From the NCBI GenBank assembly GCA_937871505.1, contig CALMPF010000034.1:48926-112925 (forward strand): 64,000 bases of DNA, given 5' to 3'. The notes below the pieces were generated by a model. It worked only from the letters and a program-made list of their open reading frames with translations. It made no database searches and was not told where the DNA came from. Shown here piece by piece: positions 59,635 through 64,000 of this stretch. The stretch's first letter is position 1; each line of letters opens with the position of its first letter. The DNA is from an uncultured Planctomycetia bacterium (lineage in GTDB: Bacteria; Planctomycetota; Phycisphaerae; Phycisphaerales; SM1A02). The position numbers were made by a program, and so were the translations under genes.

Positions 59635-62600
59635 TCACCGACCGATCGCGGCGCCCGCCTGCCGGAGCTGGATGGTGCCGCGCTGGAGATCCCAGATCAT
59701 CGCCTCGGCGCGCAGCGGCGTCGTGGCACCGCGCATGTCGACGTGCGCCATCGAGCCGGGGCGCGCGAGGATCTGGGCGATCCCGGTTCCGGCGTTGTAG
59801 TCGAACTCCCAGCAGTGGATGTCCTGCTCCGGGGCTCGGACGAGCACCCGTCCGATGGCGCGGAGGCGGAGCACCTCGGCCCCGCCGCCGAGATCGATCA
59901 CGCCGGAAAGCTCGTCGCGCCGCGCCGCACCGCGTTCGGTGCGGCGGATGGTGATCTCGAGCCGATCGGTGGCCAGCGTCAGCTCGTCGCCGCTGCGGAC
60001 CCCCGCATAGAGCACCTCGACGCTGCCATCGAGGGTGATGAGCGATCGCTCGGCGTCAAGCGCGGTCATCGTCATCCCGTTGGCGAAGGAGAAGGTCGAC
60101 GTGCCGCGGCGGCCGAAGGCGGATGGACGGCCCCCGCCCGGAGCGGCCTCTTCCGGGGCGCGGTCGGGCGTGACATCGTGGATCAGGAGCTGACCGGCGC
60201 CCTCGACGGCTGCATTGCGGGTCGCGAAGTCGTACGCGACGCGCTCGCCGCGCACGCGGAAGAGCTGCTCCGGCAGCCCGCTCCGATCCTCCGTCGCCCA
60301 GCGCTTCGCTTCGAGATCGGCCCCGCCGATGGCGGTCATCGAGACGATGTCGCGCCGCCCGGCGAGCGCATCGTCAGAGGTTCCGCGGTCGCGCCGCGAC
60401 TCTCCCGCGGTGCCGTCCCGCGGCGCGGCCGCAAAGCCGGTCGCGGCCCCCCGCCCGCGCTCCGTGCGTGCGAGTCCCAGATGCAGCTCGCGGGCGCGGA
60501 CGGTGTCGACCTCGCGCGGCTCGGGGGTGCTGCGCACATCGACGGCGCCGACGAGGCGAATCTCGCCGCCTCCGCTGCGGGCGCGGTCGTCGTGATGGAA
60601 CGCATCGCTCCAGGTCGCTTCCATCGTCGGAGCCGCCGCGATGCGGGGACGCTCGGCGTCGTCGATCGGCGGAATCGCCGGGGGCTCCGCGAAGTATCGG
60701 AAGCGGCCGGCGCCGGGGGCGTGCACCGTCCGCGTGGCGTCGTCGAAGCGCACGTCGCGCAGGCGGTCGGCGACCACGCGGTCGCGGACGATCATCACGT
60801 CCTCGCCCTCAAGCCGGAGCGTGCCGCGGATCGAGTCGCCCGCGAGGCGATCCGCGTAGACGCGGGCGCCATCCTCGAGCTGGACGCGGACATCGCGCTC
60901 GGCGAGCACCTTCTCGATCTCGACGTTCCCGAGACGATCGTCGACGCCGCCTGCGGGGACCGCGGCATTCGCCGGCCGCTCCCGGCCTCCAGCCGGAAGC
61001 GCGTCGCCTGCGGGGCGCCCGGAGTTGCCGCGCGCCTCGTCCGGCGCGGTGGCCGCGCGCGGGCGGAAGCTCACATCGAGCGCCTGCGATCGGATCACCT
61101 GCCGGGCATCGCGGACGGCCACCGCCCCCGATGCGATCAGCCGCTCGGGGATGCTCCGGCCCTCGTACCGCGTCATCGCGAGGGACATGCGCTCGGCGTC
61201 CATCGCTCCCGTCTCGCCCAGCCGCTCGACCTTGACCGCGCCCGCTGCGTCGATCCGGGAGATCGCGTCCTCGGCCCCGCCTGCGCCGTCGAAGGCGACA
61301 TCGAGATGATCGGCGCGGAGCAGGAAGTCCTCGCCGCTGACCTTCACGTCCCCGGCGAAGGTCGCCGCGCGGAGGCGGCCGCCTTCGTCGCCTTCGCGTG
61401 CGGGCTCGAAGCGCAGGTCAACTCCATCCTGCCAGACGATCTCCAGCGGAAGGTCGCGCCGGGCCGCCTGTCCATCATCGCGGCCCGAGAGGATTCCCGC
61501 GACAAGCTGGGCCAGCAGCGCCGCGCTCGCGGCATCGCGAGCGCCGGGTTCGCTCGCGCAGGCGAGCGCCACCGGCTTCGCCCCGTCGCCGCTGCCGGGG
61601 TCCTTCATCAGCATTCGACCGGCGCCGTCGATCCGCCCGGTGCCGCTGCCGCGCGCCGCCCAGAGCCGTTCACCGACGAGCTCGAGGCGCGGCGCGGAGA
61701 TCTCGAGCGGGATCGCATCCCCGGCAGCAAGCTCGATCCGTCCAGGAAGCGCGTCGTAGCGGAGCAGACGGCAGCGCCCGACGAGCTCCTTCTCCGGGTC
61801 CTCGAAGCGGACCGGCGAGCCGACGATCTCGATCCGCGTCTCCTCCACCGAGCCAAGGCGATCCGCGGGATCCTCGGTCGGCTGCATCACCAGCCGACCG
61901 GTGTAGGTGATCGTCAGAGTGTCCGACTGCGCAGGCGCGTCGCCGGGGCGATCCCCCGAAGCGTCGAGCCCTGGCGTGGGCATCGAGGCGACGGTCAGCG
62001 CGGCGACGCGATGAGGCAGCGATGCTCCTTCGCTCCCGGGCGCTCCGGCGCGGAGTCCGGCCGTGTCGTGCGGGTTCCCCGACGGCGCCGCGGCGACCGC
62101 CTCGCGCAGCGAGGCGCCCTCGAGCGAGAAGATGATGGCGAGCTGGTCTCCCTCGACGACGCTGCGAACGCCGTCGCGCTCGCGGACGACGACGACCTCC
62201 TCAGTGAGCGTCAGCCGGAAGAAGCGCGGCTCGGCCGGTGCGGGAGCGCCGCCCGGGGAGGCCGGCGATGCGGATGCGGGAGGAGGCTGCGGCGGTTGCG
62301 AGTGGGGTGCCTGGGATTGGACGGTGGGGGACTGGACTGCCGAAGCCTGGGTCGATCGCGACGCCGCCTGTCCGGCGCCCGCCGTCGCGCTCTTCGCCGC
62401 CGCGTCGCGCGAGCGCTCGCGCTCCAGCGCGACGAGATCGATGCGGATCGGCTCGACTGGCTCCTCGATCTCGACCCGCTCGGGGGCATCCCCGGCTGCG
62501 TCGAGGAGCATCGTCAGGCCGCGCCCCGTGAAGCGCAGCGCGGGCGTGCGAACGTCGACGAGGCGGTCGCAGCGGAGCTGCCCGAGGGCGGCGTCGAACT

Positions 62601-63129
62601 CCGCCTCATCGGTGTGGACCTCGAGCATCGGCGCATCGATGGCGGGATCGACCGCCCGGCCCTCGACAGGCCGGTACATGCGGATGACGACCTCGCCCTC
62701 GATGCGACCGGAATCGAGGGCCCGGCGCGGAACGTGGGCGATCGCCTCCAGCCCCTCGACGGTGACGATCCTCCCCGAGCCGCCGATGAAGGTCGCCCGG
62801 GGATCGCCGAGCCGAACCCACTCTTCCGGGAGCGGCTCGACGCGCGAAGCGCGATAGCGCTGCGCGAGCCTGCCCGTCGACGGATCGGCGACCTCCACCC
62901 AGGCGCCCGCCGAGAGGCGCACGCCGGACTGGGGGTCGAGCCCCGCGCCCGCAGCGAGGCGTTCTCCCTCACCCAACGCCCGCGGCGCCAGCTCGATCGC
63001 ATCGACGATCCGCGACCCACGTTCCGTCCCGCGCTCTCGAAGCGCGCCGCGAACGACGACGATCGCCGTCGCGATGACGGCGAGGGTCGTCAGGAGAACC
63101 GGCCAGCGCAGACGGCGTGCGTGCGGCAT
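59635..63129 (-). CDS. Very large LptC/OstA-like envelope protein
   Basis: A 1164-residue protein anchored by an N-terminal membrane helix (WPVLLTTLAVIATAIVVVRG; ATG 63129). The rest is built of repeating beta segments of the LptA/OstA/LptC type, for example RFFRLTLTEEVVVVRERDGV, DVKVSGEDFLLRADHLDVAF, NVEIEKVLAERDVRVQLEDG and MTMTALDAERSLITLDGSVE, separated by Ala/Pro/Gln-rich linkers. Such repeats form the periplasmic bridge for lipopolysaccharide transport in Gram-negative bacteria; LptC is about 190 and LptA about 180 residues. The length suggests a planctomycete version or an unrelated beta-taco scaffold. No lpt ABC genes are adjacent. Confidence 0.65.
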   Translation of the reverse strand: MPHARRLRWPVLLTTLAVIATAIVVVRGALRERGTERGSRIVDAIELAPRALGEGERLAAGAGLDPQSGVRLSAGAWVEVADPSTGRLAQRYRASRVEPLPEEWVRLGDPRATFIGGSGRIVTVEGLEAIAHVPRRALDSGRIEGEVVIRMYRPVEGRAVDPAIDAPMLEVHTDEAEFDAALGQLRCDRLVDVRTPALRFTGRGLTMLLDAAGDAPERVEIEEPVEPIRIDLVALERERSRDAAAKSATAGAGQAASRSTQASAVQSPTVQSQAPHSQPPQPPPASASPASPGGAPAPAEPRFFRLTLTEEVVVVRERDGVRSVVEGDQLAIIFSLEGASLREAVAAAPSGNPHDTAGLRAGAPGSEGASLPHRVAALTVASMPTPGLDASGDRPGDAPAQSDTLTITYTGRLVMQPTEDPADRLGSVEETRIEIVGSPVRFEDPEKELVGRCRLLRYDALPGRIELAAGDAIPLEISAPRLELVGERLWAARGSGTGRIDGAGRMLMKDPGSGDGAKPVALACASEPGARDAASAALLAQLVAGILSGRDDGQAARRDLPLEIVWQDGVDLRFEPAREGDEGGRLRAATFAGDVKVSGEDFLLRADHLDVAFDGAGGAEDAISRIDAAGAVKVERLGETGAMDAERMSLAMTRYEGRSIPERLIASGAVAVRDARQVIRSQALDVSFRPRAATAPDEARGNSGRPAGDALPAGGRERPANAAVPAGGVDDRLGNVEIEKVLAERDVRVQLEDGARVYADRLAGDSIRGTLRLEGEDVMIVRDRVVADRLRDVRFDDATRTVHAPGAGRFRYFAEPPAIPPIDDAERPRIAAAPTMEATWSDAFHHDDRARSGGGEIRLVGAVDVRSTPEPREVDTVRARELHLGLARTERGRGAATGFAAAPRDGTAGESRRDRGTSDDALAGRRDIVSMTAIGGADLEAKRWATEDRSGLPEQLFRVRGERVAYDFATRNAAVEGAGQLLIHDVTPDRAPEEAAPGGGRPSAFGRRGTSTFSFANGMTMTALDAERSLITLDGSVEVLYAGVRSGDELTLATDRLEITIRRTERGAARRDELSGVIDLGGGAEVLRLRAIGRVLVRAPEQDIHCWEFDYNAGTGIAQILARPGSMAHVDMRGATTPLRAEAMIWDLQRGTIQLRQAGAAIGR

Positions 63130-63521
63130 GCCGCGATCGTAGGTTCCGACTCGGTGCGCCTTTCGGCGGCAGCGCGGCGGCGACGTTGAGCAGGCACGCG
63201 CGCCGTGCAGGCGCCGCAGCCAACGCCGATGGACAACGGCCCCGGCGCACACCGGACGCGCCACGACCGAAGCGACCGGACCTTCGTTCATCGACGCCGC
63301 CGACACGCGGCCGCGCGATGCGCACCCAGCGCAGCGAGGGGCGACGGGCGGTGACGCCCAGCGGTCGAGTCGGCACGACGAGCGCCGATGGCCGTCCGGC
63401 ACGGCGCTTCTCTCGGGCCTCGTCAATGGGCGCCGCTCGTCAGCGTGCGTCGCTCATCCGGAGGCGGGCTTCGCGGAAGACGTGATCGCCGCGACCATGG
63501 GCGCGCGCCGTCGGGCGGATC
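63130..63521. other. 392-base intergenic region
   Basis: No gene recognised. Overlapping short open frames on both strands are Arg/Ala-rich. It should hold the promoter of the large OstA-like gene. Confidence 0.45.
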
Positions 63522-64000
63522 TCAGACCCGCCCCTTCTCACGCCTGCGCTGCGCGCTGCGGCGCCGCCCCCTGCCGAAGAGGACGGCCCCGAGCAGGGCC
63601 GCCACCGGAGGGGCGGGGATGGCGCCGAAGTAGAAGTTGTCGATGGCGAAGAACCCATCGAAGGGATCATCAAGAACGGCCCGATTGAAGCCCGACAGTC
63701 CGACGATCCCGGTGAAGAAGTTCACCCCGCTTCCACCGAGCATGATCACGGAGTCATACACGAGCGCGGCGTCGTCGTAGAGCCGGATGCGGAACTTCCC
63801 CGGGTGGTGGAAGCCGATCCAGTGCTGCCGAGTCTCGAAGTCGAGCGTGAGCGGGACGAGGTTGGTCCAACTGACGGCGAGCCCGGCCCCGTCGAGGGGA
63901 TAGAGGTCAAAGCCACAGCACGACGCCGACGCCAGCAATGCGGAGAACTGCACGCCGAGGTGGGAGTACTGGTCGGTGACCTGCGTCGAGGGCGGCAGCT
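63522..64000 (-). CDS. PEP-CTERM-like secreted protein, N-terminus outside window
   Basis: The visible 159 or so C-terminal residues begin within VTDQYSHLGVQFSALLASAS, continue as a beta-sandwich (WIGFHHPGKFRIRLYDDAAL, DDPFDGFFAIDNFYFGAIPA) and end in a short sorting signal: PAPPVAALLGAVLFGRGRRR, a Pro-containing motif, one membrane helix and a basic tail. This is the PEP-CTERM arrangement, with PAPP in place of PEP, in which an exosortase removes the tail and the protein goes to the outer surface. A GTG at 63953 could initiate, but the frame stays open to the edge, so the gene is taken as partial. Confidence 0.75.
   Translation of the reverse strand, partial: LPPSTQVTDQYSHLGVQFSALLASASCCGFDLYPLDGAGLAVSWTNLVPLTLDFETRQHWIGFHHPGKFRIRLYDDAALVYDSVIMLGGSGVNFFTGIVGLSGFNRAVLDDPFDGFFAIDNFYFGAIPAPPVAALLGAVLFGRGRRRSAQRRREKGRV

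Noticed and set aside
59743..63189. A 1148-residue plus-strand open frame opposite the OstA-like gene
   Set aside because: Antisense; no start signal or domain, while the minus strand reads as a coherent membrane-anchored beta-repeat protein.

Overview
The window is very GC-rich, gene-dense bacterial chromosome that most resembles a planctomycete of the class Phycisphaerae. The pointers are: five secreted proteins, plus one gene remnant, carrying paired dockerin-like calcium-loop repeats of the form D-x-N/D-x-D-G...ADLG-x-LL-x-WG; an ECF sigma factor translationally coupled to a Ser/Thr kinase; a PEP-CTERM-like protein; and a C-terminal signature (AVLLREILG) that I associate with this group. 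No rRNA, tRNA, CRISPR array or prophage was seen.

Layout. 0-9 kb: trpA overlapping an RMD1/DUF155-like membrane protein, then convergently the complete imuA-imuB-dnaE2 mutagenesis cassette. 9.4-13 kb: a secreted FG-GAP/ASPIC protein and a secreted vanadium-haloperoxidase-like enzyme, both with dockerin-like tails. 13.3-14.2 kb: a decayed IS1182-type transposase and a REP-like element. 14.2-19 kb: the most unusual locus, with a small protein resembling the prodomain of the adjacent subtilisin-like protease, the protease itself with a charged two-part C-terminal extension, a degenerate ATP-grasp-like protein and an apparently active ATP-grasp ligase coupled to it by a 4-base overlap. 19-26 kb: a HbpS/GlcG-like protein, the kinase/sigma pair and two more dockerin-like secreted proteins.

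26.5-30.6 kb is a toxin-antitoxin and mobile-element island: DUF433/DUF5615, brnT-brnA bounded by integron attC-like core sites, hicB with a truncated partner, and an ISL3-type element with recognisable inverted repeats but a frameshifted transposase, followed by the tail of a short-chain dehydrogenase. 31-34 kb holds secreted proteins, direct repeats and gene remnants. From 34 kb the content is mostly housekeeping: an ECF sigma factor, accB-accC, a vitamin B12/haem-type ABC importer (binding protein, permease, ATPase with 4-base overlaps), an MsbA-like ABC exporter, a GroES-family gene overlapping aroA, and apt. 46.8-54 kb carries tyrosine degradation (hpd, hmgA, fahA) interspersed with an MscS channel and an SMR transporter. 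54-64 kb has a PPK2-type polyphosphate kinase, a LuxR-type response regulator coupled to its histidine kinase, a secreted protein with a terminal CxxCH, a very large LptC/OstA-like envelope protein, and a PEP-CTERM-like protein running off the edge.

Short dispersed repeats recur between genes (two families, three and four copies), and 12-base in-frame tandem repeats sit in several coding regions, notably in the genes of the error-prone polymerase cassette. All assignments come from reading translated sequence and motifs; no database search was run.
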